DNA from: CAYRLW01 sp964425215
Lineage (GTDB): Bacteria > Spirochaetota > Spirochaetia > Treponematales > Breznakiellaceae
Assembly: GCA_964425215.1 (NCBI GenBank)
Contig: CAYRLW010000044.1
Location: 1 to 34,012 of the forward strand
Direction: 5' to 3'
Length of the DNA stretch: 34,012 bases
A program made the translations under genes and the position numbers. The notes beneath the pieces are model-generated. The model was not told the DNA's origin. It worked only from the letters and a program-made list of their open reading frames with translations, and made no database searches. Below are positions 6,600 to 16,061 of this stretch, in pieces (the stretch's first letter is position 1; each line of letters begins with the position of its first letter).

Positions 6600-9500
6600 C
6601 TAGTACGTTATTTTTAAAGAGGTTCCTAAAATCGTCTGGATGGTGGTGATTTTGGTCCCGTAATCCCGCGAAAGTTCCAAATTTCCAAAGGCCGAAAGGG
6701 CCAAACGGCCGGGAATTCGTACGATCGATTCGTGGCCTACCGTCAGGGTAAAGGAGCCGGTCCCGGTAAAGTCGGCGACCGTTTCCAGGGATTCCCTCCG
6801 CAGTCGTTCGGTTTTAGTTTTTGCTAACTCCTGAACTGCGGGCATGGTTTTAAGGCTTCCCATCCTATCGGTAATCCGATCGTATATTAGACCCAATAAA
6901 CTATGATCCGCTGGAACCGTCCAGGTAGAGCGCAATGCGTCGCTCCAGCCGCTGTTGGTGGTGGTCAACGTATGGGTAAGCATCAGTTGGGACCCTAAAA
7001 AGCCGTAAAACCCCGCGTTTTGGCTCGATGCGATTCTCCATACGGTGGGTCCCGATTGGGGCCAGGACCAGGAGCCTTCGATATGGTGGGAAAATTCGTC
7101 GCTTTTATAAAATTGAAAAACCGGATTCGTCCCAAAGGCGCCGAACAGGTTCATGGCGGTAAAATCCAAGGATTGGGTTAAAGAAAGGGTGTCCTGAAGG
7201 GTATCCAACTGTCTCTGTAGGGTCCGGTTAATTCCCGAAGAGAGGGACGCGGGAATCAAAAGGCCCCAGGGACCTTCGGTTCGTGGTAAGCCCAGATTAA
7301 AGGAGGTCCCGTCGGTAAAGCCTAGGGACCTGGTGGATGAATAGAAGGAGGATTGGGCCGCCAAATCCTGGATCCGAGCGTCCAGTTCCCCGTCCCAAAG
7401 GGTATACAGGGGCGCTAAGGCCCAGAGTTCCCGGTAATCGTACAAGGCTTCACCAAACCGGGCAAGATCGCTGGACACATCGGGACCCACCAGGCCCAAA
7501 CTTCGCGTAACGGTCCTCTGTTGACGCAGGGTCCCGTTAAAAGAGCCGATGGTAAAAGGAAATTCCAGGGTCCCCTGGGTGCTGGAATCGGTGGTCCCGG
7601 TCGAAAGGGCCGCACTCTGGCTCCCTTCGGAGCGAAGGTTGAATCCCACGGGCTTGGTTGGGATTCCGAAGGAAGCGTTGGCCCCGGTTTCCCGTTTGCG
7701 AACCCCCCAACCCGGATCGATGACCATATCGGAAAGACTCTGGGTCCAAAGTTCGCCGTAGGAGAGGGTAGGGTCGGGATTTTGATCTAATGTCGTGGTC
7801 CACCGTGCCAGGGCCCCCGCCTGGGTATTCAAGGGTAAGCCCCGGTTATTTGAACTTTCCCGGCTGTAACCAACCTGGGCCTGCCAGGACCGTTGTTTTT
7901 GCAGGGAGCCGATGCTCGTTTCCGCCTGCAGGGAGCTTTGGAAGGGGCTACTCAGGGTCGTGGATAGCCGGTGGAGCAGGATACCCTGGGAGGGGGACGC
8001 GGAAAACGTATCTTGAGTAGAGAGATTTCCCAGGGGTAGGATGACCGTATGCCCCCCGTTCCAGGCGCTATAGGAGGTGGATACCTGAAGTCCCAGGTTC
8101 CCCGAAAGGAAAGCCCCCAGGACCGTTACCGAGGCGGCGCTTCGGGACCCTATGGCGGCCCGGCCTGAAGTGTTCTGCGCCAGGGGATCCCCCTGAACCG
8201 CCGATTCCATGGCCGTTTGGACGCTCAGATCCGTCATAAGGGGCTTTCCCCGGTACGATACCACCGGTCCGTCCACCTTCCAGCTTAGGGCGCCCCCCAG
8301 GTTGGCTCGATAATCCGGGGCCGGGTCCTGGAGGGTCAATTCGTCGATGGAGAAGGTTCCGTCCGCCAGACTCCCCCCTCCGGGGGGCGTCAAAAATACC
8401 GCCGCGTACCCCGTTCCGGAGCCCGAGGAGGCCGAAAAGACCGGATAAGAAGAAACCGTGGCGGAGGAGGAAGACGTCGGCGGCGCTCCCCCCGAATCCG
8501 TCGATCCGCCCATATTCCCCGCCACGGTGGGCCGGTAGGTCAGCAGGGCCCCGGGTACCCTTTGACCGTCCACGTATACCCCCTGGTTTGCCCCGCCGTA
8601 CCGAACCTCCACCAGGGACCATTGCCCGGGGCTAAAGACCGAGGCGGGGATGGACGCTTCCAGGGCCACCTCGTTGTTCCGGTTGGCCGACAGGTACGAT
8701 TCGGGCCGCCGGGCCACGATAAGGTGGACCGTGGAGGCGGAATAGACCCCCATATTCGTCGGGGCCGGACCCTTGAGGAAAAACGTACAGTTCCGGTATT
8801 CCAAAAGGGGGATGGCGGGGGTTCTTCCGTCGGCCCCCACACCCTGGTCTGCACTCAGGTTTTGCCAAACCTCCCGGAGCACCCGTTGGGTCGCCCCGCT
8901 GGGGTGAAGCCGGTCAATAAGGGCGGGGAAGGCCGACCGGAGGGTAGGGTCGGCAGTCTCGATAACCGCCGCGCCGCTCCCCGACCCGGGGTCCGGAGCC
9001 GCTGAAATTTGATCGGCGCTGACCGTCACGGATCGGAATACGGCTCCCACAGCCACCGGCGGAGCGATCAGGAAACGCCCCGTGGTCCCGGTTCCGCTGG
9101 CAGGGGTCGTCTGCCGGACCACTATCCGCAGAAAGGTGGCGTTTTGGAGTTTCCGCCGATCCTCGTCGTTCAACGTAAGGGTAAAGGAGGTCCACACGGT
9201 GGGGGCCGCCGAACCACCGTAGGTATAGGTATACAGGGTTCTGTACACGGTCAGGTTGGGATTCTCCGATCCCCCGGAGTTTTGTTGAGCCAGGGTACCG
9301 TATTGAATATCCACTTCCACATTGGTATTTGAAGCAAAATTATAAAACCGGAAGGGAACGATAATTTGTTTCGCCTGAGCTAAAAGGGTCCCCGAATCGC
9401 CTATGGGGATTTGGAAACCCGTCCAATATTGGCTTTCGGTTAGGGAAAACTCCCCCGCCAGCACCCGAACCTGCAAAGAGTCATCCCAGACCGGGTACGG

Positions 9501-11558
9501 TCCCTCCTGTCCTACAACCACCGGGGCCCCCTGCCATTCTATGGGTTTTAGGGTGGTAAAGCCCAGAAGGTCCGTAACCAGGTAATTTCGAAACACCAAG
9601 ACTGCCCGGTTCGTTTGGTCCAGCGAAAGCGACAGGGCAGAGTTAAGACTCCGCGGAGTCTCGGAGGGAAAGTAGCCGCTGGAAGGAAGGCCCATATCGA
9701 TTTCCGCCCCCTCCATCCCTGCGATCCGGTAAAGCCCCGTGGTGTCCCTCTGCTCGTACGCCAGGCCTGCGGTAATTTGGGAGCTAAACTGGGGGTAGGT
9801 CCAGGCGAGTCGGCCCCCAAAACCGATGGTCCCTGGGTTGGTGGAACCTTCCTCCGAATAGGCGTCCCCCGACACATTCCACCGTAGGCCCAGGGCCCCC
9901 GAAGCGGCGAAGGGACCGTCGCTTTGGTACACCGCCCCAAACCCCGCGGCGACGCTCCCAAAACGCCGTTCGTCCGCCCGTTTTAAGTAGCTTATCCGTA
10001 CTATTTCTTCAATTCCCACGGGACTTTCCAGGGTAACGGTACCCGTTTCCTTATCGTACACTGCTAGGCTGTCTACTATCCCGTTCCGGTACACCTGTAC
10101 CGAACCGGGCACCACGTCGGTCCCGATGTTCATAGCTCCGGAAGATCCGTAACTGACAAAGCGAAGGGCCAGATCGGCCGTAGACTTGGGTCCCCCGGGG
10201 ACGTAGGCTTCCGGTGTCAGGGCCACCAGGGGCCAGCGCCGCTGGGGAGAACGGATATCTCCACCGTTGGACTGGGAAGAAAGTTCGTACACCGGCCGGT
10301 CGGAGGGAACAAGGAGCGAGCTGGGAGATAGGATTTCCACATCGTAATCGGGCAACCGTTCCCCCGTGGATGGGCGGACCAACTCCGCTAGGGAGGATGC
10401 GGTGGCGGAGGATGAAACGGGGGCGCTGTACCGGGACCGGCCCTCGAAGGGAGAAAAGGCCCCCCCTTCGTAGAGTACCAGGGCCGCCGTTCCCCCTATC
10501 GTGACGGCGCCGGGAATATGGTTTCCCAAATCGTCTCCCGGCTGGGGGTAGTCTTGTAGATTAAGGCCCGAGGGGGCAAAGTAGCTTTGGACGGAGCCGA
10601 GAAAACCGGTTCCTGGTGTAGCGGCGGTACCGTAGGTTCCTAAGGAAGCGGTCCAGGGTGTCGAGTTTCCCCCGAGGGAATAGGCCACCGCCAGGCGGCC
10701 CGGGGGGGTGGCGGCCAGTTCCACGATCCCGTAGGTACCGCTAGCCGAATATTCCCCCGCCAGGGCTTTGCGCCACATCCTTCCGTCGCTTCCCGTCAAG
10801 TTGCCCTTGGGGTCTTCCAGATAGACCGTCGGGGTACCGTCCAGAGCCGAATCGGGGAGGATAAAAAAGCGTCCCCGGAGGGTTTGCCCCGTCTGGAGGT
10901 CCTGAAAAGTCCGTTCCCGACTCCCTTGAAAAACCTTTTCCTGCCGGAGTGCCGAATCGTAACGGAGCAGGGCATGGAGCGTCAGGTCCCCGGAACCGAA
11001 TTTTCCGTACACCCCAAAGGAATTGGGGGTGTCGCCTCCCAAATCCAGGTAGGGGAAATTGGGAAAATCGAGACCCGTATTTCCCACCCCCACGTATTGG
11101 ACCGTTTCGTGTTCCTTTCCCTGGTACCCCGCCCGATAGGTGTTCAGCTTGTAATCGTCCAAAAAGGAGGTTTCCACGAACCATCGATCCTGGATCCATA
11201 ACGAAAGGGTCAGGTCCGTTTCTTGGGCAAAAAGCAGGGGGGTGTTGTCGCTGGCCACCGCCAGGCCCAGGGGAGTCAGTGCCAGGCCCCAGCTCGCGGT
11301 GGCGGTCCCCTTCCACGAACCGGATAGCCGCAGACTCACGTCCTGGTCCGCTAGTTTGATGGCAAAAAGTTCCGCCGCCGCTTCCTGACGTTGAAGTTCC
11401 GTAGCGTTAACCATCCCCGTTGGGACGGGTTTTGGGTTTGGGGACGGGGAGGATTCGGAGGAAACGATTTGACCGTGCACCATCGGAGCCTGCGGGAAAA
11501 GTAGGAGTATTAAAAGTGCCGTGGCTATAGAAGGAGCACGGCTTCGCAAAACACCCAT
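6600..11558 (-). CDS. giant predicted outer-membrane/surface protein (1652 aa)
   Basis: The protein begins with a signal peptide (about residues 1-29, hydrophobic ALLILLLF core, ending VHGQ). The rest is almost entirely beta-rich with alternating Ser/Thr/Gly and aromatic residues, and it ends in ...SLKITY, an aromatic C-terminal residue as in many barrel proteins. Around residues 481-516 a VPGSVQVYRNG...YDKETGTVTL motif recalls strand-rich domains of very large barrels such as SprA of Bacteroidetes, but I cannot establish homology. Around residues 930-1080 lies a LamG/concanavalin-like domain (WSLVEVRYGG, GVYVDGQRV, FSIDELTL). No Shine-Dalgarno site precedes the ATG; TATACT or TATACA lies 11 or 6 nt upstream. 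It is a single-gene unit, divergent from the DUF503 gene. Confidence 0.7.
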   Translation of the reverse strand: MGVLRSRAPSIATALLILLLFPQAPMVHGQIVSSESSPSPNPKPVPTGMVNATELQRQEAAAELFAIKLADQDVSLRLSGSWKGTATASWGLALTPLGLAVASDNTPLLFAQETDLTLSLWIQDRWFVETSFLDDYKLNTYRAGYQGKEHETVQYVGVGNTGLDFPNFPYLDLGGDTPNSFGVYGKFGSGDLTLHALLRYDSALRQEKVFQGSRERTFQDLQTGQTLRGRFFILPDSALDGTPTVYLEDPKGNLTGSDGRMWRKALAGEYSASGTYGIVELAATPPGRLAVAYSLGGNSTPWTASLGTYGTAATPGTGFLGSVQSYFAPSGLNLQDYPQPGDDLGNHIPGAVTIGGTAALVLYEGGAFSPFEGRSRYSAPVSSSATASSLAELVRPSTGERLPDYDVEILSPSSLLVPSDRPVYELSSQSNGGDIRSPQRRWPLVALTPEAYVPGGPKSTADLALRFVSYGSSGAMNIGTDVVPGSVQVYRNGIVDSLAVYDKETGTVTLESPVGIEEIVRISYLKRADERRFGSVAAGFGAVYQSDGPFAASGALGLRWNVSGDAYSEEGSTNPGTIGFGGRLAWTYPQFSSQITAGLAYEQRDTTGLYRIAGMEGAEIDMGLPSSGYFPSETPRSLNSALSLSLDQTNRAVLVFRNYLVTDLLGFTTLKPIEWQGAPVVVGQEGPYPVWDDSLQVRVLAGEFSLTESQYWTGFQIPIGDSGTLLAQAKQIIVPFRFYNFASNTNVEVDIQYGTLAQQNSGGSENPNLTVYRTLYTYTYGGSAAPTVWTSFTLTLNDEDRRKLQNATFLRIVVRQTTPASGTGTTGRFLIAPPVAVGAVFRSVTVSADQISAAPDPGSGSGAAVIETADPTLRSAFPALIDRLHPSGATQRVLREVWQNLSADQGVGADGRTPAIPLLEYRNCTFFLKGPAPTNMGVYSASTVHLIVARRPESYLSANRNNEVALEASIPASVFSPGQWSLVEVRYGGANQGVYVDGQRVPGALLTYRPTVAGNMGGSTDSGGAPPTSSSSATVSSYPVFSASSGSGTGYAAVFLTPPGGGSLADGTFSIDELTLQDPAPDYRANLGGALSWKVDGPVVSYRGKPLMTDLSVQTAMESAVQGDPLAQNTSGRAAIGSRSAASVTVLGAFLSGNLGLQVSTSYSAWNGGHTVILPLGNLSTQDTFSASPSQGILLHRLSTTLSSPFQSSLQAETSIGSLQKQRSWQAQVGYSRESSNNRGLPLNTQAGALARWTTTLDQNPDPTLSYGELWTQSLSDMVIDPGWGVRKRETGANASFGIPTKPVGFNLRSEGSQSAALSTGTTDSSTQGTLEFPFTIGSFNGTLRQQRTVTRSLGLVGPDVSSDLARFGEALYDYRELWALAPLYTLWDGELDARIQDLAAQSSFYSSTRSLGFTDGTSFNLGLPRTEGPWGLLIPASLSSGINRTLQRQLDTLQDTLSLTQSLDFTAMNLFGAFGTNPVFQFYKSDEFSHHIEGSWSWPQSGPTVWRIASSQNAGFYGFLGSQLMLTHTLTTTNSGWSDALRSTWTVPADHSLLGLIYDRITDRMGSLKTMPAVQELAKTKTERLRRESLETVADFTGTGSFTLTVGHESIVRIPGRLALSAFGNLELSRDYGTKITTIQTILGTSLKITY

Positions 11559-11615
11559 GGATGGTGTATAGTATATCCCGGCGCTACCCTATCGCGTCCA
11601 GAGTTGGGGGAAAAT

Positions 11616-11903
11616 ATGATAGTTTCTATGATACAAATGATCTTTGAGATCCCCGATGTACAGAGTATTAAAGATAAACGCCGCATTGTACGATCGGTAA
11701 AGGATAAAATGCAACGGCAATTCCACATGAGCGCCGCGGAGGTGGATCTGAACGATTCCCTTTCCTTTGCCCATATCGGAGGGGCCCTGGTATCCAACTC
11801 CCGGGTTTTTGGGGAGACGGTATTGAACAAGGCCTTTGCCATGATAGAACAGGAAGTACCGGTCCGAATTCAGGATGTACAGATCTATTCAGAAGAATTT
11901 TAA
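11616..11903 (+). CDS. DUF503 (YlxP-like) family protein
   Basis: This is a 95-residue protein from an ATG at 11616, with GGGGG 5 nt upstream; the longer frame begins with a TTG. The pattern MIVSMIQMIFEIPDVQSIKDKRRIVRSVKDKMQRQF, followed by a V-x-D-L strand, a strand of the type GGALVSN and a C-terminal strand (RIQDVQIYSEEF), matches the DUF503 ferredoxin-like fold. In Firmicutes the member YlxP lies next to rbfA and infB and has been linked to ribosome maturation. Here it stands at the head of a unit with two lipoprotein genes, so the neighbourhood does not support or exclude that role. Confidence 0.8.
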   Translation: MIVSMIQMIFEIPDVQSIKDKRRIVRSVKDKMQRQFHMSAAEVDLNDSLSFAHIGGALVSNSRVFGETVLNKAFAMIEQEVPVRIQDVQIYSEEF

Positions 11904-11921
11904 AGTTCCGGGAGAAAACGA

Positions 11922-12584
11922 ATGAACCTACGAACCCTTTCACGGATTGGCGTCGCGGCTATGGGGGTACTGTTGTTATCCTCCTGTATCGGAATTAAAT
12001 CCGATGTGAGGATAAACAAGGATGGATCGGGGACCATCAAGCTGGGGTATACCATTTCCCGTATGGTGGAAACCATGGGGAAATTGGACGGCAACGCGGA
12101 CCAGCTTCCCCTGCCGGTAAGCCACGCGGATTGGGATCGGACGACCGCCCGGGTCCCCGGTTTGACGGTGACGTCTTTCTCCTCCACGAGGAACGAACAA
12201 ACCGTGGTCGTACAGACCGAGCTGTCTTTCGCGTCCACCGACGCGCTGATGGGCTTTTTGGATTCTACCGGCCGATCGGCTACCCTTTCCAAGGAAAACG
12301 GATCGAATGTCCTTATCCTTCGGCTTTCCGAAGGCGGAGGCCCCTTGGACCCGGATTTAGAAAAGTTGGTTAAAACGGTTTTTAAGGGATATACTATCGA
12401 TATGAGTTTTACTCCCCCCTCCGTTCCAACCCTTTCTTTTGTAAACGGATCCCTGCAAACCATCCCTTCGTCCCCCACGGGAAAGGGAAGCGTTACCCAG
12501 GGAGCGGCGGTTTTTAACGCTGAGGTGGGGGATATTTTAAACCTTAAGGATCCCCTTATCCTTAAAATTTCTTGGAAGGAGTAG
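11922..12584 (+). CDS. LppM-like lipoprotein
   Basis: The protein has 220 residues. The signal peptide ends in the lipobox LSSC with Cys22 as the lipidation site. The sequence that follows (IGIKSDVRINKDGSGTIKLGYTIS) is the opening of the LppM-type domain seen in many bacterial lipoproteins, where a strand with D-G-S-G-T leads into a beta-sandwich. Later residues include predicted strands and a helical segment (LEKLVKTVFKGYTIDM). The start has GGGAG 9 nt upstream and lies 18 nt after the DUF503 gene. The next lipoprotein gene follows after 3 nt, so the two are co-transcribed and probably act in the same place, anchored in the periplasm or at the outer membrane. No precise function can be given. 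Confidence 0.75.
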   Translation: MNLRTLSRIGVAAMGVLLLSSCIGIKSDVRINKDGSGTIKLGYTISRMVETMGKLDGNADQLPLPVSHADWDRTTARVPGLTVTSFSSTRNEQTVVVQTELSFASTDALMGFLDSTGRSATLSKENGSNVLILRLSEGGGPLDPDLEKLVKTVFKGYTIDMSFTPPSVPTLSFVNGSLQTIPSSPTGKGSVTQGAAVFNAEVGDILNLKDPLILKISWKE

Positions 12585-12587
12585 GAC

Positions 12588-13859
12588 ATGCTTAGGCGCT
12601 TTGTCAAAGGTTGTGGCGGTATTGTGCTGTGGGCTCTCTTATCCTCCTGCGCCGGCACACCCCCGACCGCTGGGGCCACGGATCAACGGCCAAAGGCCAT
12701 AGTTCTGGTTTCCCAAAGCTCCGCCCCCGTTCCCGCGGCGCCGCAAAACCAAAACAGTTCGAATACGGTGGTCCCCGTGGCCGCCCCGTCGAACAGCGCG
12801 GACGTGTTAAAATCCATGGACGAGGCTATTCGGGCATCCCAAGACGCGTTTGACACCAACCATCCGGTGGAAGCGATCCGTCACCTGGTGGGAATAATAG
12901 CCCTGGATGAGGAAACGCCCCCGGAAACCGATGGGGCTCGCAAAGCCCAGCGGCTCGAGTACGTTCGTAGGGCTGACGCGAAAATAACGGATATCGGCGC
13001 CCGCTTTACCTTGGAACCGGGGGACGATTGGGTGGTGAACGGAAAGCAGATAGCGGGAAATGTTCGGGAATTGGCCAAGGGTACGGGAATCATGCCCCAG
13101 GTCCGCTTGGTGGTTAACTACGATTTTGGCAAGGCGGTGGTCGCCGACGCGCCCATACGGTTCGCTTTCGTGGACGGAATCGGTGATGTGACCACCTCGG
13201 CCACCACGGATTCCTACGGCCTCGCTTCGGCGGTGGTCCGCCGGGTCGCCCGGACTGACCGCCCGGCGGTCATCCGGGCCATGCTCGTGGTGACAAACCG
13301 GGGTAAAAGCCGTTCCTTCCCCGAGGTATCCCGGGACTTTTCCTATGTTCTTCCCGGAAGAACCGCCCGGGTCTTTACCCTAGAAAAACCCAGCGTCCCC
13401 ACGTCGGAGTTTAAAGACCTTTCTAGCGGTACCGCCTTGGCGGACGCGGTGGTCCGGGGGCTTCACGCGACGGGGCTGGATCTTTTACCCACCGACGCGG
13501 CCCTGGAGCCGTCGGTTTTCGCCTCCGCCATCCAAGGGGATTCCAACGCTATTCAGCGGGCCCTATCCCTTGGAGGTCCCGGGGCCTCGTATTTGGTTCT
13601 TGGGGTCACGGAGTTTGACGAACCCCGACAGATGGTAGTCCAAGGGAAGGCCTACAATATTTTTACCGCCACCGGACGGGTCCAGCTTCGAATTCTGCGG
13701 AGCGATGGATCGGCGGCGGTAACCCGGCCGGCCATCTCTGTAAAAGGCCAGGGAGGTACCGCCTCGGCGGCGGTACAATCGGCCCTGGAAGCCGCGCGGC
13801 AGGCTATCGAAAAGGACCTATCCGTTTCGTCCCAGGCTATAAGCTCCGCCCTGGATTAA
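12588..13859 (+). CDS. multi-domain lipoprotein with Ig-like and CsgG/LPP20-like regions
   Basis: The protein has 423 residues. Signal peptide and lipobox are LLSSC with Cys21. A Pro/Ala/Asn-rich linker leads to a helical segment at about 65-105 (AIRASQDAFDTNHPVEAIRHLVGIIAL) that looks like a TPR-type pair. A beta-sandwich at about 165-250 follows (IRFAFVDGIGDVTTSATTDSYGLASAVV), typical of invasin-like Ig domains with a T-D-x-x-G-x-A repeat. The last 150 residues (LADAVVRGLHATGLDLL, YLVLGVTEFDEP, ATGRVQLRIL, AVQSALEAARQAIEKDL) resemble the CsgG/LPP20 lipoprotein fold and so the product of the gene at 4337-5203. It probably sits in the periplasm as a partner of the preceding lipoprotein. Domain names rest on pattern resemblance. 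Confidence 0.7.
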   Translation: MLRRFVKGCGGIVLWALLSSCAGTPPTAGATDQRPKAIVLVSQSSAPVPAAPQNQNSSNTVVPVAAPSNSADVLKSMDEAIRASQDAFDTNHPVEAIRHLVGIIALDEETPPETDGARKAQRLEYVRRADAKITDIGARFTLEPGDDWVVNGKQIAGNVRELAKGTGIMPQVRLVVNYDFGKAVVADAPIRFAFVDGIGDVTTSATTDSYGLASAVVRRVARTDRPAVIRAMLVVTNRGKSRSFPEVSRDFSYVLPGRTARVFTLEKPSVPTSEFKDLSSGTALADAVVRGLHATGLDLLPTDAALEPSVFASAIQGDSNAIQRALSLGGPGASYLVLGVTEFDEPRQMVVQGKAYNIFTATGRVQLRILRSDGSAAVTRPAISVKGQGGTASAAVQSALEAARQAIEKDLSVSSQAISSALD

Positions 13860-13861
13860 GT

Positions 13862-15877
13862 TCAGGGAACCGGGATGGTTCGATTAAGTCGAACGTAGGC
13901 GGGCCGCCCGTCCAGACTCCGTACCGCGGCCAGTTCCCGAGGAGTTTGGGTGAACAGGACCGAAGCGGTAAGGGTGCCGTGAAAATCCCGGGGAATAACA
14001 AGCTCCAGGTTCAGCGGGTTGGGTGGGTTTTGACCCAGCACAAAGGAAAGCGACTTGCCGTCGGCTCCCAATTTAAAGGGAATAGGGGCGTCATAGATAT
14101 ACAGGTTATCCTTTTCGCTACCCGATTGTAGGGAAAGGTAGAACCGATCGGGGGGATCGATAGCCTGTAGGGTGATTTTCAGGGTACGGCGATCCAAAAA
14201 GGTGTTTTCCCCCAGGGTTATATTGAAAAATCGGGGGGCGGGATTTTTTACCTCCACGACCCTCGGGAGGACTATCGGCTTGGCTCGCTCAACCCGATTG
14301 GAAGCGTATGAATAGATCGTGGCGATAGTCCCCGCCAACAAAATTCCTCGGGGTATCCATACCGACCATACAGGGGAACTTTGCCGCCGGGAGGAAAGCA
14401 AAAGGGATATCCGCTTAATAAAAAAGAGAAACGGAAGGATAATCAGGGTCAAAATAGCGGATACCGCAGGACCTCCGGATACGATCCATCGAGCCAGGGT
14501 AGGGTCGCCAGCCCCGACAACCGAGCCGATTACGGCGAAAAGTCGCAGGGGGGCTAACAGGAGGAATATCAGAGCTATTTGGGCGGATCCTATGGTGGCC
14601 GCGAAAAATCCAAAAAAATCGGCCCATAAAAAATCCGTCATAAACGTCAAATCTAAAGCCGCCGCGAAAAGGGTTCCAATGAATAAAAATAAAAGCCCCG
14701 CGAACCCATAAAAATGCGCTCGACGAGGGATTTTTAAAAGGGAAATAACGGGGGACCCCACTTCGTACAGCGACAGGGTTAAAAGAAGGACCAACGCGGC
14801 CTCCGTGAAGGAGGGAGTAAGCCCGCGGAAACCCGTTGTCTGGGTTATGAGGGGAAAAATAAACTTGGCGCTCCATAAACTGCCGTACAGAAGACCAAAA
14901 TAGACTAAAATAACCCAAAAGCGTTTAAAAAACATCATCCACAGGGGGGCTATTATTTTACGGTTTCCCAGAGCGTAGAGCAAAACCAACGTTAAGACCG
15001 TGCCGATCCAGATCAAAAACCACAGGACGGTCATTTTTTCCGTTAAAAAAAAATACGAAGTTCCGAGATTGAAAATCGAGTAATGGTAATCCCGTTCCAT
15101 CGACTCTTGGGAAAGACTTTTTGCGTAGTGGTACAAGAAGGTCGCGACTGCGGTGGGGGCAAGAATTTTAGGTCCGGGGGTCCCGGTCCGCCCCCCGGAC
15201 CCCTGCAATAAAACAGCCCCGTAGCCGGCGTTTTGGGCTAACTCCAAGTTTTCGCTTCCCTTAACAAGTTTCATCCGGTAGGCTTCGTGGTATTGAAGGC
15301 CGAAAGCAAAGGGTATTTTATCGTTTTCCGCCAGAACGGGTAGGCCCTGTACCATCGCCAGGGGGGCCACGCGGGTCGAAGTACCCAGGTACGCTTTAAT
15401 CTGTGTAGTTTGGGACGCTAAATCAAGATAGATAAAAAAAGGTTTATCCAGTTCCTCGTTCCGCTGTAAAAGGTCTAAAAGACCCGCCGGTCCTGGGTCT
15501 TGAAGTTCCGAGGGCCCCGATTGGGGCGGATCATCCAAAAAGGCTAATCGTATCGGCAGGGGAGGACCGCGATCTTTTACCAATTGAATAAAGTAGAGGG
15601 CCGTATAAACGTTCATTTCGCTTAAAAGCGGGACGGCAATAACCAGGGCCGGAGAAAAATCGGTGTTCCCGCCGCTTTTTACGGGCAGATCCACGTGAAC
15701 GGAGGTTCCAAATCCTCCATATTGGGCCAACAGGGACCGTTCTTCGTACGGTATGCCCTGTCGAGACAGTTCCTTTTCCAAAAAATTTCGGCCCCTAGAA
15801 GAAACGGTCCCCTGGGACCACAAGAGAGGGACCCCTAAAAATAGGAACCAAAGGAGGAGCAGATTTTTACGTTTCAC
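13862..15877 (-). CDS. polytopic membrane protein with N-terminal M28 peptidase-like domain
   Basis: I place the start at a GTG (15877), giving 671 residues, because VKRKNLLLLWFLFLGVPLLWSQ is a clean signal peptide and a good promoter with no room for a leader lies directly before it. A longer frame begins at an ATG at 15940. Residues about 25-270 resemble a zinc aminopeptidase (M28) fold (LVIAVPLLSEMNVYTALYFIQLVKD, IRLAFLDDPP, FFIYLDLAS), but the expected His/Asp/Glu metal ligands are not evident, so it may be inactive. About seven to nine membrane helices follow from residue 280, then a soluble C-terminal domain of about 130 residues. The arrangement recalls GAA1-type proteins. It converges on the lipoprotein gene, the two stops being 2 nt apart. 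Confidence 0.65.
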   Translation of the reverse strand: MKRKNLLLLWFLFLGVPLLWSQGTVSSRGRNFLEKELSRQGIPYEERSLLAQYGGFGTSVHVDLPVKSGGNTDFSPALVIAVPLLSEMNVYTALYFIQLVKDRGPPLPIRLAFLDDPPQSGPSELQDPGPAGLLDLLQRNEELDKPFFIYLDLASQTTQIKAYLGTSTRVAPLAMVQGLPVLAENDKIPFAFGLQYHEAYRMKLVKGSENLELAQNAGYGAVLLQGSGGRTGTPGPKILAPTAVATFLYHYAKSLSQESMERDYHYSIFNLGTSYFFLTEKMTVLWFLIWIGTVLTLVLLYALGNRKIIAPLWMMFFKRFWVILVYFGLLYGSLWSAKFIFPLITQTTGFRGLTPSFTEAALVLLLTLSLYEVGSPVISLLKIPRRAHFYGFAGLLFLFIGTLFAAALDLTFMTDFLWADFFGFFAATIGSAQIALIFLLLAPLRLFAVIGSVVGAGDPTLARWIVSGGPAVSAILTLIILPFLFFIKRISLLLSSRRQSSPVWSVWIPRGILLAGTIATIYSYASNRVERAKPIVLPRVVEVKNPAPRFFNITLGENTFLDRRTLKITLQAIDPPDRFYLSLQSGSEKDNLYIYDAPIPFKLGADGKSLSFVLGQNPPNPLNLELVIPRDFHGTLTASVLFTQTPRELAAVRSLDGRPAYVRLNRTIPVP

Positions 15878-15912
15878 GGGGTAACCATAGACCGGGGACG
15901 AAGTATCGTCAA
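15878..15912 (-). promoter_or_regulatory. promoter directly abutting GTG start of M28-like membrane protein
   Basis: On the minus strand TTGACG (15912-15907), a 17-bp spacer and TATGGT (15889-15884) are followed after 6 nt by the GTG at 15877. No Shine-Dalgarno sequence is present. The same geometry occurs before several other first genes in this window, which is why I prefer this start to the upstream ATG. Confidence 0.55.
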
Positions 15913-16061
15913 GATTTAGGATGACAGAAAGACCGCGCATGGGTATAATGAAGCGAGCCTTTATAGGAGCCTGGCGGTCTGGTGGTTATAAAAAGCACCG
16001 CGGGGACCCCTTGGCTATTAAAATCCCAATCACGTAGACTTCTGGGGAGCGCAAAAAGAGC

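Noticed and set aside
8068..8622. Long Gly/Arg-rich frames inside the giant outer-membrane gene
   Set aside because: They are GC-rich shadow frames of the 1652-residue gene with no start signals or family resemblance.
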